This document shows positions 46,656 through 55,684 of a stretch of DNA of 64,000 nucleotides, one piece after another. Location of the stretch: positions 1-64,000 of the forward strand of contig CAVWBA010000024.1 of the NCBI GenBank assembly GCA_963753135.1. The letters run 5' to 3'. Below the pieces are notes generated by a model. It was not told the DNA's origin. It did no database searches and was given only the letters and a program-made list of their open reading frames with translations. Source of the stretch: Roseiarcus sp963753135. GTDB lineage: Bacteria; Pseudomonadota; Alphaproteobacteria; Rhizobiales; Beijerinckiaceae. The position numbers and the translations under genes are program-made. The first letter of the stretch is position 1, and every line of letters begins with the position of its first letter.

Positions 46656-46809
46656 ATGATTTCAATGCATTACCTTACAAGGTTTCCGGTTTTGTAACTC
46701 CCAAGCCGGCGCCGGTTTTGTAAGTCCGATTTGCCACAGTTTTTTGGAAAGTGCGGTCGGGTTGCGGATTGTTTGAGACGGGCGGGATTGGATGTGAGTC
46801 AAGGTATGG

Positions 46810-47730
46810 ATGATTCTGTCTCCAGATGCGGAAGAGCTGATCGCGGCGTTGTGGGCTGAGATCGTGATGCTGCGGGCGGAGGTGGCCGAGCTGAAGCGGC
46901 GTTTGGGCCAGGACAGTTCGACCAGTTCGAAGCCGCCTTCGAACAACGGGCTGAAGAAGAAGCCGCGCATCGCGGGAAGCCTTCGCGAGCCATCGGGCAA
47001 GCCGAGCGGCGGGCAGAAGGGCCACAAGGGCGATACGCTGCGGCAGGTGGCCGAGCCCGACCGGGTCGTGCGGCATGAGGCGTCGCACTGCCGCCATTGC
47101 CAAGCGCTTCTAGAGCCTGGAATGGCGCGGGGCGTCGAGGCGCGGCAAGTGTTCGATCTGATCGAGCGGCCGCTGATCGTCACCGAGCATCGGGCCTCGA
47201 TCTATCGCTGCATCTGCTGCCTGTGAGTGACGAAGGCCGCGTTCCCCGAAGGCGTGGTCTCGCCCACGCAATATGGCGAGCGGATCAAGGCGGCGGCAAT
47301 CTATCTCAACGTCCAACAGCTGATCCCCGAAGATCGCGCCGCCGAGGCGTTGAGCGACCTGTTCGGCGCGCCGCTTCTGTGCCCAGCGAGCCTCACGGCG
47401 CGGGTTCGCCAGAAGGCGCGCGACCTGGAGCGGGTCCATGCGGGAATCGGCTCCCGCTTTGCCGAAGCGAAGGTCCGCCATCTCGATGAAACGGGTCTCA
47501 GGGTCGCGGGCAAACTGCATTGGCTGCACACGACCTTGAGCGAGGCCTTCACCTTCTATCGCGCCGAGGAAAAGCGCGGCGCCATCCCCTCGGACCTCAA
47601 GTGCGGCGTCGTTGTGCACGACGGCTTCGCGCTCTATGGCGCGCTCGGCCAAGTCGACCATGCCTTGTGCAACGCCCATCATTTGCGCGAGTTCAAGGCG
47701 CTGATCGAACTCGAGGGCGAAGACCCCTAG
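46810..47730 (+). pseudogene. IS66 family transposase (TnpC) remnant
   Basis: An IS66-type transposase fragment. The N-terminus has a leucine-zipper-like helix (ALWAEIVMLRAEVAELKRRL), the SSKPPSNNGLKKKPR linker and a zinc-finger Cys set (HCRHCQALLE); an in-frame TGA at 47224-47226 interrupts it after IYRCICCL; the frame resumes as VTKAAFPEGVVSPTQYGERI and the DDE part VRHLDETGLRVAGKLHWLH. It ends abruptly at 47730 after ALIELEGEDP, where an IS110 element begins. TnpA and TnpB genes are not seen. Two copies of CGGTTTTGTAA (46688 and 46709 region) precede it and may belong to the IS66 end. Confidence 0.85.
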
Positions 47731-47733
47731 AAA

Positions 47734-47942
47734 AAGTTTGGTTTTTCATAAAGCCGCCCTGCCGGAGGATGGGCCGTCAAAACGGGCGCTCCTCTTGGAT
47801 TCAGCATCCGCACCCGCTTCAATTCGAAGCAGACCCTAGACGTCATGTTCGCGGGCTCGCGCCGGTGGCCCGCCCTTTCGTGGAGGTAGAACGAGGGTTG
47901 CTTGGGCGGACCGAGCCGAGCCTCATGCACGGAGGGCGGACC
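47734..47942 (+). ncRNA. Candidate IS110 bridge-RNA region (5' non-coding end)
   Basis: About 210 non-coding bases separate the IS66 break from the IS110 ATG. IS110-group elements are known to encode a structured bridge RNA in this position. The region is GC-rich with complementary stretches, for example CCCGCCC near 47870 and GGGCGGA near 47908, but I did not fold it, and no boundaries are claimed. The left end of the element probably lies near 47731. Confidence 0.35.
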
Positions 47943-49051
47943 ATGGAGAAGTATAGCGAAGTTTTGGTGGCTTTCGATGTCGCCAAGAAGAAGCACGCCG
48001 TGGCGATCGCGGAGGGTGGCCGGACCAGGGAAGTCCGGTTTATAGGCGATGTTGAGAACAATCCTGCGCCGATCGAGCGGACGATCAAAAGACTGGCTAA
48101 CCGATACGACCGGCTGCATGTCTGCTTCGAGGCCGGGCCTACGGGATACGGGCTCTATCGCCAGGTGCAGGCGCTCGGGCATGACTGCATGGTGGTTGCT
48201 CCGGCGCTGATCCCGAAACGAGCGGGTGAACGGATCAAGACGAACCGTCGGGATGCGGTCACTCTGGCGCGTCTTCATCGGGCGGGTGAGCTCACGGGAG
48301 TGTGGGCGCCCGACCCGGCCCATGAGGCGGTCCGGGACCTTGTTCGCGCCCGTGAGGCGTCGGCTGACGATCTTCGGCGCAAGCGCCAGCAGCTTCTCTC
48401 TTTCCTGCTCAGGCACAGCCGGATTTACAGCGGCGGCGGGCACTGGACGCTGGCGCATCGGCGCTGGCTCGCCGATCAGAAGTTCGACCATGCCGCCCAG
48501 CAGATCGTCTTTCAGGAAGCCATTGACGCGATCGAAGATTTTCTGCAGCGCCTGCGCCGTCTCGAGAAGCAACTCGCCCTCATCGTGCCGGAATGGTCCA
48601 TGGCCCCGGTGGTGAAAGCTTACCAGGCGATGCGCGGCGCGTCGTTTCTCGTCGCCGTGACCTCGCCGCCGAGATCGGCGACGTGCGCCGGTTCGATACG
48701 CCACGACAGCTCGCATCTTTCCTCGGGCTCGTTCCGGCGGAAAGCTCAACAGGCGACACAATCAGACGGAAGGGCCTCACCCTGGCGGGCAACCGGCGCG
48801 CGCGGCGGGCGCTCGTCGAGGCGGCCTGGACCTATCGTTATCCGGCAAGGGTCAGCGAGACCTTGAGAGCGCGGCTCGAAGGGCTGCCCAAGCCTGTGCG
48901 CGACATCGCCTGGAAAGCGCAGGTCCGTCTGTGCGCCCGCTATCGTCGCCTCAGCGCCACGGGCAAGAAGCCGCCCGTCGTCGTGGCCGCGATCGCCCGC
49001 GAGATGGCGGCTTTCCTGTGGGCGATCGGACGGGAGGTCGCGCCCGCGTAA
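47943..49051 (+). pseudogene. IS110 family transposase, frameshifted
   Basis: A DEDD transposase of the IS110 family, distinct in sequence from the one at 39050. ATG 47943 opens MEKYSEVLVAFDVAKKKHAV; further motifs are VCFEAGPTGYGLYRQV, RIKTNRRDAVTLARLHRAG and AYQAMRGASFLVAVT. Near 48655 the frame must shift by one base to read LAAEIGDVRRFDTPRQLASF, then LVPAESSTGDTIRRKG (with the Ser) and LTLAGNRRARRALVEAAW to 49051. The whole about 370-residue protein is present in two frames. Whether the shift is real decides if the element can move. Confidence 0.88.
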
Positions 49052-49390
49052 GGAGCGACCTCTTTCTCCCGCTGCGCAGACCCGGGAGCGGAGCACGAAG
49101 GTGGGGAACTCCCGTCGCTAGTTATGTGGCCGGGCTTCGCGCCCGACGCCCGTCCTCTAGACCGAGGATAGCCCCGAGACGAAGACACGGAAGGCGGTAA
49201 CCAACCCGCGGATAAGAGTTTGATCAACCGTCGTCTCTCGCTCCGCTCCCAGCTCTGCGCAGCTCCAGCCTATTCCTGCCGACGGCCATCTCACCACCCG
49301 GCCGCTCGATTGCGTCCGAGCCCTTGACGGCGAACATAAGAGACTAGGCGGTTGGAATTAGAGAGAACGCGGAGTGCAAAGAGCACTCCG
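49052..49390. other. 3' flank of the IS110 element and spacer
   Basis: No gene is supported. This stretch should contain the right end of the IS110 element, but I could not fix its boundary. The last 150 bases contain nothing recognisable. Confidence 0.4.
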
Positions 49391-49853
49391 TCAGTCGAGG
49401 CCGATCGTGGCGAGCTGGATGCGGATTTCCAGCGTCAGGTTGACGAGGCAGGTCATGAGGAGCGCCAGCGCCACGACAAACATGATGGCGACGATGGCGC
49501 CGTGCCCCACTCCAAGCAAGCGCCGAGGCGAAAGCCGCAATCAAAAGCGCCGACGTCACGAGCGCGCTGAGCACGCCGAAGTAGATCGCGCGGCCGAGCA
49601 GCATCACTCGGCGGTCGAGCGTCGGCAACAGCGCCTACTTAGGATCCGTCCCGCTTGAATCGCCCGCCCGCAAAGCGCGCAGACGATCGCTGATCCGCTC
49701 CATTCGCTGAATGAGAATGGAGAGGAACGCGGCCACCGCGCCCAGCATGAAAGCGGGCGCGGTCGCGTGCGAGATCACCGAGCCCAGATGATCGACGTCC
49801 GTCACGACCACCGTCGCGCGCTCGAGCAGTGCGACCGTAATCACGCGTGACAC
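49391..49853 (-). pseudogene. DUF2721 family membrane protein, disrupted
   Basis: A small membrane protein of the DUF2721 family. GTG 49853 (sharing one base with the TAG of the preceding hydrolase) opens a first helix with ISHATAPAFMLGAVAAFLSI and LIQRMERISDRLRAL; an in-frame TAG follows SSGTDPK at 49635-49637; the frame continues with LDRRVMLLGRAIYFGVLSAL and TSALLIAAFASALA. Near 49515 a one-base shift is needed for the last helix (AIVAIMFVVALAL) and the end at 49391. It was coupled to the hydrolase gene and is probably dead. Confidence 0.75.
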
Positions 49854-50896
49854 TAGTGGGACAGGAACTTGAACGGTTCCGCCGGGGCGAACTTGTCTGA
49901 AACTTCGCCCGACAGAATCGGGTGACCGCTTAGGTCGAGCCTAGCCGGCGCGGACCCCTCCGCGAGTTTCAGTTTCGCCAGGTCGACCCAGAAGATCGAG
50001 GGGCTATAGGAGGACTCGAAAAAATAGCGCTTGGCGCCGGTGTCGGATACCGTTCGCCAGATCGTCGCGGCGATATTCGGCTTCTGCGGGTCGGCGAGGC
50101 CGAGCGGAACCGAGATCGAGCGGATCAGCGAAAAGGCGGTCGCGACCGCAAGCCTCGGGTCCTTCTCTTTCGGCGCCGCGTTGAGGCTCCAGCTCATGCG
50201 GACGAAGCGATCGGCGGAGCCGATCGTTCCCGGCAGGAAATTGAGGCCGTTGACGCCCTTCCAGTAGGTGTTGATCGCGAGCTGCTGGTCGAACGTCGGC
50301 GAGTTGGTCATCACCATATATTTGCGGTCGTGGTGGATGACGAGCTTGCCGCCGATATATTCGAAGATCGCGCTGTCGCCGGAAGCGTCGGCGAGCGCAA
50401 GGTGGCCGCCGGCCTTCTTTCCGCCGGGCAAATCGGGCGCGACGATGGCGAACGGCTCCTTGCTGAGCGCGTCGACCGCTTCGGCCACTGTGCTGTAATT
50501 GTCGAGCGCGTACTGGGTCCAGGCGCCGACCGAGATCAGCGGCTTGTCGGAAGCCTTGGCGTCGCCGTAGTCGCTTTCGACGAGATAGAGCGCATTGGCG
50601 ACGAGACCCGCATCGTTCATCCCGTCGACAGTGGCGATATTGTAGAACGACGAGATCACCGAGCCATGTTTCGACGTCCATTCGACTGAGCCGGGGCCCG
50701 CGGCGCCGTCGCGCTTGAGGCCTTTCGGAAAGGACCAGAGGTCGGTGGCCGGATCTTCCATCCAGTCCATGGAGCGGCCGACGATGTAGCTGTTCGCGCC
50801 CGTTTCATAAATGAAACGGGTGCAGGCCAACGCATCGAAGCTCATGCACGCGATCGTCGCGGCGGCGACGAGGGCGACAAGTCGGCTGTTTCTCAT
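49853..50896 (-). CDS. Linear amide C-N hydrolase (choloylglycine hydrolase / penicillin V acylase family)
   Basis: A 347-residue Ntn hydrolase. The leader (VALVAAATIACMSFDALA) is followed by CTRFIYETGANSYIVGRSMD; removal of the leader exposes the Cys at position 25 as the N-terminal nucleophile, as in this family. Other family parts are MDWMEDPATDLWSFPKG, VDGMNDAGLVANALYLVES and MVMTNSPTFDQQLAINTYW. Members cleave bile-acid, penicillin V or acyl-homoserine-lactone amides; the choice cannot be made here. Export to the periplasm is inferred. It has no partner except the DUF2721 remnant behind it. Confidence 0.9.
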   Translation of the reverse strand: MRNSRLVALVAAATIACMSFDALACTRFIYETGANSYIVGRSMDWMEDPATDLWSFPKGLKRDGAAGPGSVEWTSKHGSVISSFYNIATVDGMNDAGLVANALYLVESDYGDAKASDKPLISVGAWTQYALDNYSTVAEAVDALSKEPFAIVAPDLPGGKKAGGHLALADASGDSAIFEYIGGKLVIHHDRKYMVMTNSPTFDQQLAINTYWKGVNGLNFLPGTIGSADRFVRMSWSLNAAPKEKDPRLAVATAFSLIRSISVPLGLADPQKPNIAATIWRTVSDTGAKRYFFESSYSPSIFWVDLAKLKLAEGSAPARLDLSGHPILSGEVSDKFAPAEPFKFLSH

Positions 50897-50988
50897 TTTT
50901 TTCGTCTCCCCGAGCTTATGAAAGCACGCAAGCGAAAGAGGGCCTTGACGCTCTTCCGCCGATGCAATCGCAGATCCGCATTTTTGCC

Positions 50989-51204
50989 TTAGCGGTAGAC
51001 GCGCACCCCGCGGTGATAGCTATAGCCGCGGCGGACGACCGCTGCGCCGCCGTGGTATCCATAGTCCCGATGCACGCCAACCGCGCTGTTTGGACCCGCG
51101 CAGCCGGCCCGATAGAGGCCACGCGCGCAGACGACGGCATTGGCTTCAACCGGCAAAGCCGCCATCAAACCAAGCGCCAGCATTGCGTGTGTGATCATTT
51201 TCAT
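50989..51204 (-). CDS. Small secreted Tyr/Arg/Gly-rich protein
   Basis: A 71-residue protein with a clear signal sequence (MLALGLMAALPVEANAVV) and a short mature part with two Cys (VVCARGLYRAGCAGP) and a Tyr-, His- and Arg-rich tail (YGYHGGAAVVRRGYSYHRG). Similar small exported proteins are frequent in Rhizobiales, with unknown function. ATG 51204 is chosen because GAAGGAAC precedes it and the signal peptide starts there. Confidence 0.65.
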   Translation of the reverse strand: MKMITHAMLALGLMAALPVEANAVVCARGLYRAGCAGPNSAVGVHRDYGYHGGAAVVRRGYSYHRGVRVYR

Positions 51205-51404
51205 TTTCGTTGTTCCTTCGAGCCATTTGCGCCCCGTCGCGGGTCCGCGGCGGTCTGCCCGTCGTCGCCGATTTCTCCGGCGCAGCAGCTCTAGATCGGT
51301 TCGATGTCGTCCGGCCTCCAAGTCTGGTTGAACCACGACTCAAGCGGCCCCAGAGGCGCAGGATCATGAACCAGCCCTTGCCGGGAATCGTGTGCAAAAT
51401 CCGC

Positions 51405-52811
51405 TTAGTTGGCCTGTTGCACGGATGGCGGTTTCCATGACCCATCCAACGCTGCCTGTTTCGGCCAATAGAGTCGCATGACAATGTAGTCCGGTCCGTC
51501 GGGAGCAGGTAGCCAGTTGCTCTCCTTGTCCGCCCCGGGCGGGTCTTTTTGAATATAAAGGGTCAACGAGCCGTCCGCGTTCTTCTTCATGTCTGGCAGC
51601 ATCGGAGAGTTGATCAGATAGCGATTGATCGGGTTCTCGATCAGGAGTTGCGTCTTCCCATCGTACATCGTCACGGACCAAAACGCGTTGACCGGCGGAA
51701 GTTGACCGGCGGGAAACGTGAGAGTGTAGCGGTTGACGCTTGTGTCTGGCTTCTTGCCATTGCTGTCGGTTGCAAGGAGCGGATACAAAGCTTCGACAGC
51801 GTCGTTGCCGTAAATTCCGGCCATCGCGGCCGCGGCGCGAAGCGCGTAATCGCCGCCATACGCTTGGCGATCGCCGAAGCCGTGAGTTGCGACCCGCCAG
51901 CCGTTCTCTTCAACGCCCAGTTGCCCGACGGTCTCTTTGATCTTCTGAAGGCCGCTCTTGACGCCCGCCCCGATCTCCATCCTTTGTTCGGGAGTGAGCT
52001 TGTCAATATTGAACGGCTTGCCAGCCTCGACGCCGATCTTCGCAAAGCGCGCGCGCAGTGGAATTTCGACCGCGGCGGGTCCTGTCGGCGGGCTAAGCGA
52101 AAGCACGAAATTCAAATAGGCGAATGGGTTCGCGTCGGCCATCGCCTTGTCGATCTTCGGCCATGCAATCCCCGGAGCTGGAGCGGGCGCTGGCTTGTTT
52201 TGGAATTGCGAGAGCGTCATCCCGCGGTATCCCGCCTGAATTGCCTTCACGTTGTCGATATCAGCGGGATTGAACAGCTGAGTGCGAATGATCGCGAAGG
52301 AGAAATCGGTTTCGCTTTGAAACACCTTGGCGATGCCCTCTGACTTCTCGCCCCTCCAATTCGGTCCCGTGATCATTGCACAGGCAGCATCATTGCCGGT
52401 CGTGCGGCTGCCCATGTAACCGTAGTTGAATGTGTACATGTCGACGAGCTGCAAAGAGAAATATCGAGATTTCTCAATCGTGGGATTGCAGACGACAAAG
52501 GGTTCCGCGCGAAGATCCATCGCCACGAAGGAATAAGGCGTGTCGCTATTCGGCGTGACGATCGCCGTGTCTTGCGGCGTGTAGACGCGGGGGGTGTTGT
52601 AGAGGTGGTTGGGTTCGGCTTTGAATTCCGGTCCGGATTTATCGACAAAATACGCGTAGAAAACCCCGTAGTTCATCACCAGTGGCAAGCCGTAGACGAT
52701 CGCCTGCTCCGCGATCTTGGCGGTCTCACCTGGCGCGAGCTTCTCTTGCGCCATCGCGGCTGGCGCCAGGGCGACAGCGAGCGCCCCTCCCAAGAGGCCG
52801 ATTTTCATCAT
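51405..52811 (-). CDS. DUF1254/DUF1214 domain-containing exported protein
   Basis: A 468-residue periplasmic protein. The leader is GLLGGALAVALAPAAMAQ. The DUF1254 domain follows (EQAIVYGLPLVMNYGVFYA and TPNSDTPYSFVAMDLRAEP), then a spacer and the DUF1214 domain (GDYALRAAAAMAGIYGND, NRYTLTFPAGQLPPVNAFWS and ENPINRYLINS). The function of this widespread family is not established. The gene is intact and appears monocistronic between the small secreted protein and the flagellar cluster. Confidence 0.92.
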   Translation of the reverse strand: MMKIGLLGGALAVALAPAAMAQEKLAPGETAKIAEQAIVYGLPLVMNYGVFYAYFVDKSGPEFKAEPNHLYNTPRVYTPQDTAIVTPNSDTPYSFVAMDLRAEPFVVCNPTIEKSRYFSLQLVDMYTFNYGYMGSRTTGNDAACAMITGPNWRGEKSEGIAKVFQSETDFSFAIIRTQLFNPADIDNVKAIQAGYRGMTLSQFQNKPAPAPAPGIAWPKIDKAMADANPFAYLNFVLSLSPPTGPAAVEIPLRARFAKIGVEAGKPFNIDKLTPEQRMEIGAGVKSGLQKIKETVGQLGVEENGWRVATHGFGDRQAYGGDYALRAAAAMAGIYGNDAVEALYPLLATDSNGKKPDTSVNRYTLTFPAGQLPPVNAFWSVTMYDGKTQLLIENPINRYLINSPMLPDMKKNADGSLTLYIQKDPPGADKESNWLPAPDGPDYIVMRLYWPKQAALDGSWKPPSVQQAN

Positions 52812-52943
52812 TTCGCAGGTCTCAGCCCGCCGAGGAAACGGCTCAAGCCCGGCTTCTGCAAGAAATTCCGGGGAATGTCACTGGGCCGGCGCATCAACGC
52901 GACGGGAAAGCGCACTGGTTATCTACGCATGGGCTGCGGGACG

Positions 52944-53441
52944 TCATTCGAAAATTCGCCGCCGGCTGAAGAGCGAGGCGCCGTTCGCGCCCTTCGCGAC
53001 AGAAAGAAGCTCTGCCCCCTTGTCGTCGAGCAGGACCCAGCCGCCACCTCGCGCGACAATCGCCCCGATGCGGCCCAAGCCCGCCACGATATCGCCGGGC
53101 GCGGCCGTGCGGATCGCGCCATCGATCTTCAGCCAGACGCGGTCGGCTTCGGCGCCGACGATCTCGACCGGCCGCGCGCCCATCGCGGCTTGGCCGGCGG
53201 AAGCCGCCACTGAGCCTGTCGCTTCCATGTCGACAGGGTTCGAGCCGTCCGCAGACGGAGGCGTTGGGCCTCGAACGGCGCCACCCGGCCCGCGCGGCTG
53301 GGCGAAGATCGCCAAATGCTCCATGCCATTGATCCGCGTCTTTCCTCCGCCGTAGGCGAGCATGTACATGGCGAACGCCATGGAAAGGCTGGCGAGCGCC
53401 ATCCCGACCGCGCGGATCACAGTTTCATGGGCAGGCGCCAT
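52944..53441 (-). CDS. Unknown protein next to fliI in the flagellar cluster
   Basis: A 165-residue protein with one N-terminal membrane helix (VGMALASLSMAFAMYMLAYG), a Pro/Ser-rich linker and a small C-terminal beta domain (RPVEIVGAEADRVWLKIDG, then DIVAGLGRIGAIVARGGG). The layout reminds of type II secretion GspC- or PilP-like inner-membrane proteins, but no match is claimed. ATG 53441 lies seven bases after the fliI stop on the same strand, so it is probably cotranscribed with flgF-fliI. A role in flagellum assembly is only an inference from position. Confidence 0.7.
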   Translation of the reverse strand: MAPAHETVIRAVGMALASLSMAFAMYMLAYGGGKTRINGMEHLAIFAQPRGPGGAVRGPTPPSADGSNPVDMEATGSVAASAGQAAMGARPVEIVGAEADRVWLKIDGAIRTAAPGDIVAGLGRIGAIVARGGGWVLLDDKGAELLSVAKGANGASLFSRRRIFE

Positions 53442-53448
53442 TGCTTCC

Positions 53449-54817
53449 TCAAGCCTCGACAGGTTTAGATTCGTTGCGCAGCGCTGCGGCGAGATCAATG
53501 AAGGGATCGTCGCACTTGGGCGCGTCCATCGTCTGGTTCATCGCCTCATAAATGCGCGGGGTCGACTTGATCGCCTTGTCGAGGACGGGATCGGCGCCGG
53601 CCGTATAGCCGCCCATGAGCCGCAACTCGCGGGTCTCCTCGTATCGCGCGATCATCGCGCGCAGGCTCTGAACCACCTTGCGCTGTTCCGGCCTCCACGA
53701 CGGGTTCGTCATCCGCGACACCGACGAGAGAATGTTGACGGCCGGATATCGTCCTTCGTCGGCAATGGCGCGATCGAGCACGATGTGCCCGTCGAGCGTG
53801 CCGCGAATCGCATCGGCGACCGGGTCGTTATGATCGTCGCCGTCGACCAGGACGGAGAAGATTCCGGTGATCGAACCCGATCCTTCAACCCCTGGCCCTG
53901 CCCGCTCGAGCAGCCGCGGCAGATCGCTGAAGACGCTCGGCGCATAGCCGCGGGCGACCGCGGGCTCTCCGGCGGCCAGCGCCACATCGCGCGCGGCATG
54001 GGCGAACCGCGTGACCGAATCCACGATCAGCAACACCAACTCGCCTTGATCGCGGAAGTATTCGGCGACCGCCATCGCCGTCTTCGGAGCGAGCCTGCGC
54101 ATCATCGGGCTTTCATCGCCGGTCGACACGACCGTGACCGCGGAGCTGCGATTCTCTCCCAGCGTGTCCTGAAGAAATTCCCGCACTTCGCGGCCGCGCT
54201 CGCCGACGAGCGCAATGACGACCGTGTCGATCGGCGTTGCTCGGGCCAGCATCGCGAGGAGCGATGATTTGCCGACGCCTGAACCGGCGAACACGCCCAC
54301 GCGTTGTCCGACACAGAGGGGCGTGAACAGGTCGACGACGCGCACGCCGGTGCGCAATGGCGCATGAACGCGTGCGCGTCTAAGCGGCGGCGGCGGCGCG
54401 CGCGTCGAGCGGTGCCGGCCTGTCCCCGCAAAGAAGCTCGCCCGCGCCGTCGATCGGCCGGCCGAGCGCGTCGATGACGCGTCCCTTCCAGGCGCGATGG
54501 GGCGATAGCGACAAGGCCTCGGTGCGAAAGGCGCGCGCGCCGATCGTCACGTCGCTGCGCGCGTCGAATGGCTTGAGGACGGCTGAGGAATCGTCGATCC
54601 TGACCACTTCGCCGATCTCAACCCGGCCGCCGACGTCGACGCCGACGCTCTCGCCCAGTTTGAGGAAACGCGAGAGGCCTGCAACTCGATAGCGCGACAT
54701 CGAGACTTCGACGACTGCGCCGCTCACCTGCGCAAATGGCAAAGTCCGCAATCCTTGCGCGACCCGACGTTCGAGGCGCTCCAGCGGGGGCAGAGTGTCG
54801 GAAGAAACGCCAATCAT
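53449..54817 (-). pseudogene. fliI: Flagellar export ATPase FliI, one frameshift
   Basis: The ATPase that powers flagellar protein export at the base of the basal body. Its N-terminal part (from ATG 54817) reads SMSRYRVAGLSRFLKLGESV and FRTEALSLSPHRAWKGRVID. In the GCC-repeat stretch around 54375-54395 the frame must shift by one base to read VHAPLRTGVRVVDLFTPLCV, then Walker A GVFAGSGVGKSSLLAML, Walker B LVLLIVDSVTRFAHAAR, and EGSGSITGIFSVLVDGDDHN. Together they make the full 450-odd residues. The flgF stop overlaps the start by four bases (ATGA). Confidence 0.93.
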
Positions 54818-55539
54818 GCGGACGCCCCCAGAGCCTTGATCGCATCCTGCAGCGAGGTCTCGGATTGCGAAGTCTCCGCCGCAACTCCGTCGAACGCGCG
54901 CGTCACCTCGATCAGTCTCGTCATTTCGCGCACCGGATCGACGTTCGAGCCTTCGACTGCGCCCTGAACAACTCCGTCACGGGTGAAATCGAGGACAGGC
55001 GTCGCCGGCTTGTCGGGCACGACGCTCGAGTTTTCCGCCCGCCTCAATGACGCGTTCGGAGCGATCGTAAACAGGCCGATCGCTCCGACCTGCCGTCCGT
55101 TCTGGGTGATCATTCCGTCGGCAGAAACGGCGAGGGGTCCAGCAGCGCTGTCGACGAGGATGGGCGCGCCGCCAGCGTCAAGGATGGGGTCGCCGTTGAG
55201 AGTGCGCAAGGTTCCGGACTCGTCGATCTGAGTCCGGCCGTCACGCGTGTACGCCACCCCTTGCGGGGTCTGAATTCCAAACCAGCCGTCGCCCTGAACG
55301 GCGAAATCAAGCGAATTGTCGGTCTTTATAAGTCCGCCAAGGCGGCGAGAAATAAAATCCGAGCCGTTCGAGACGTAGCTCAACCTGGCGTCGCCAGCCT
55401 TGGCTATTTCCTTCTCAAAGGACACGCCGGTCGCCCGGTAGCCAACGGTGTTCATGTTGGCGACGTTGTCGGCGATGGTCTCGAGCCGCTGCTCGAGCGC
55501 CACTTGAGCCGACAGGGAGACATAAAGTCCGTTTTGCAT
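54814..55539 (-). CDS. flgF: Flagellar basal-body rod protein FlgF
   Basis: A 241-residue proximal rod protein. It begins MQNGLYVSLSAQVALEQRLE with DNVANMNTVGYRA, the N-terminal rod-protein motif; the central part has GDGWFGIQTPQGVAYTRDG; the C-terminus has NVDPVREMTRLIEVTRAFDG, the second rod-protein motif. It is the first gene of a leftward unit with fliI and the unknown gene, divergent from motA. The start ATG fits the family exactly. Confidence 0.95.
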   Translation of the reverse strand: MQNGLYVSLSAQVALEQRLETIADNVANMNTVGYRATGVSFEKEIAKAGDARLSYVSNGSDFISRRLGGLIKTDNSLDFAVQGDGWFGIQTPQGVAYTRDGRTQIDESGTLRTLNGDPILDAGGAPILVDSAAGPLAVSADGMITQNGRQVGAIGLFTIAPNASLRRAENSSVVPDKPATPVLDFTRDGVVQGAVEGSNVDPVREMTRLIEVTRAFDGVAAETSQSETSLQDAIKALGASA

Positions 55540-55684
55540 GACGCCGTTCCGTAAGGCCTGAAGCTACGCCGGCCTTTCGCAGGAACGATCGTTCGGCCGG
55601 CTTGTCCGTGGCTGACTTCTCGGCTGACAGCTTCGCGTAAGTCTCGAGCCGCAAACCTTGCGTGTCTTCGCACCGGAGCAAATC

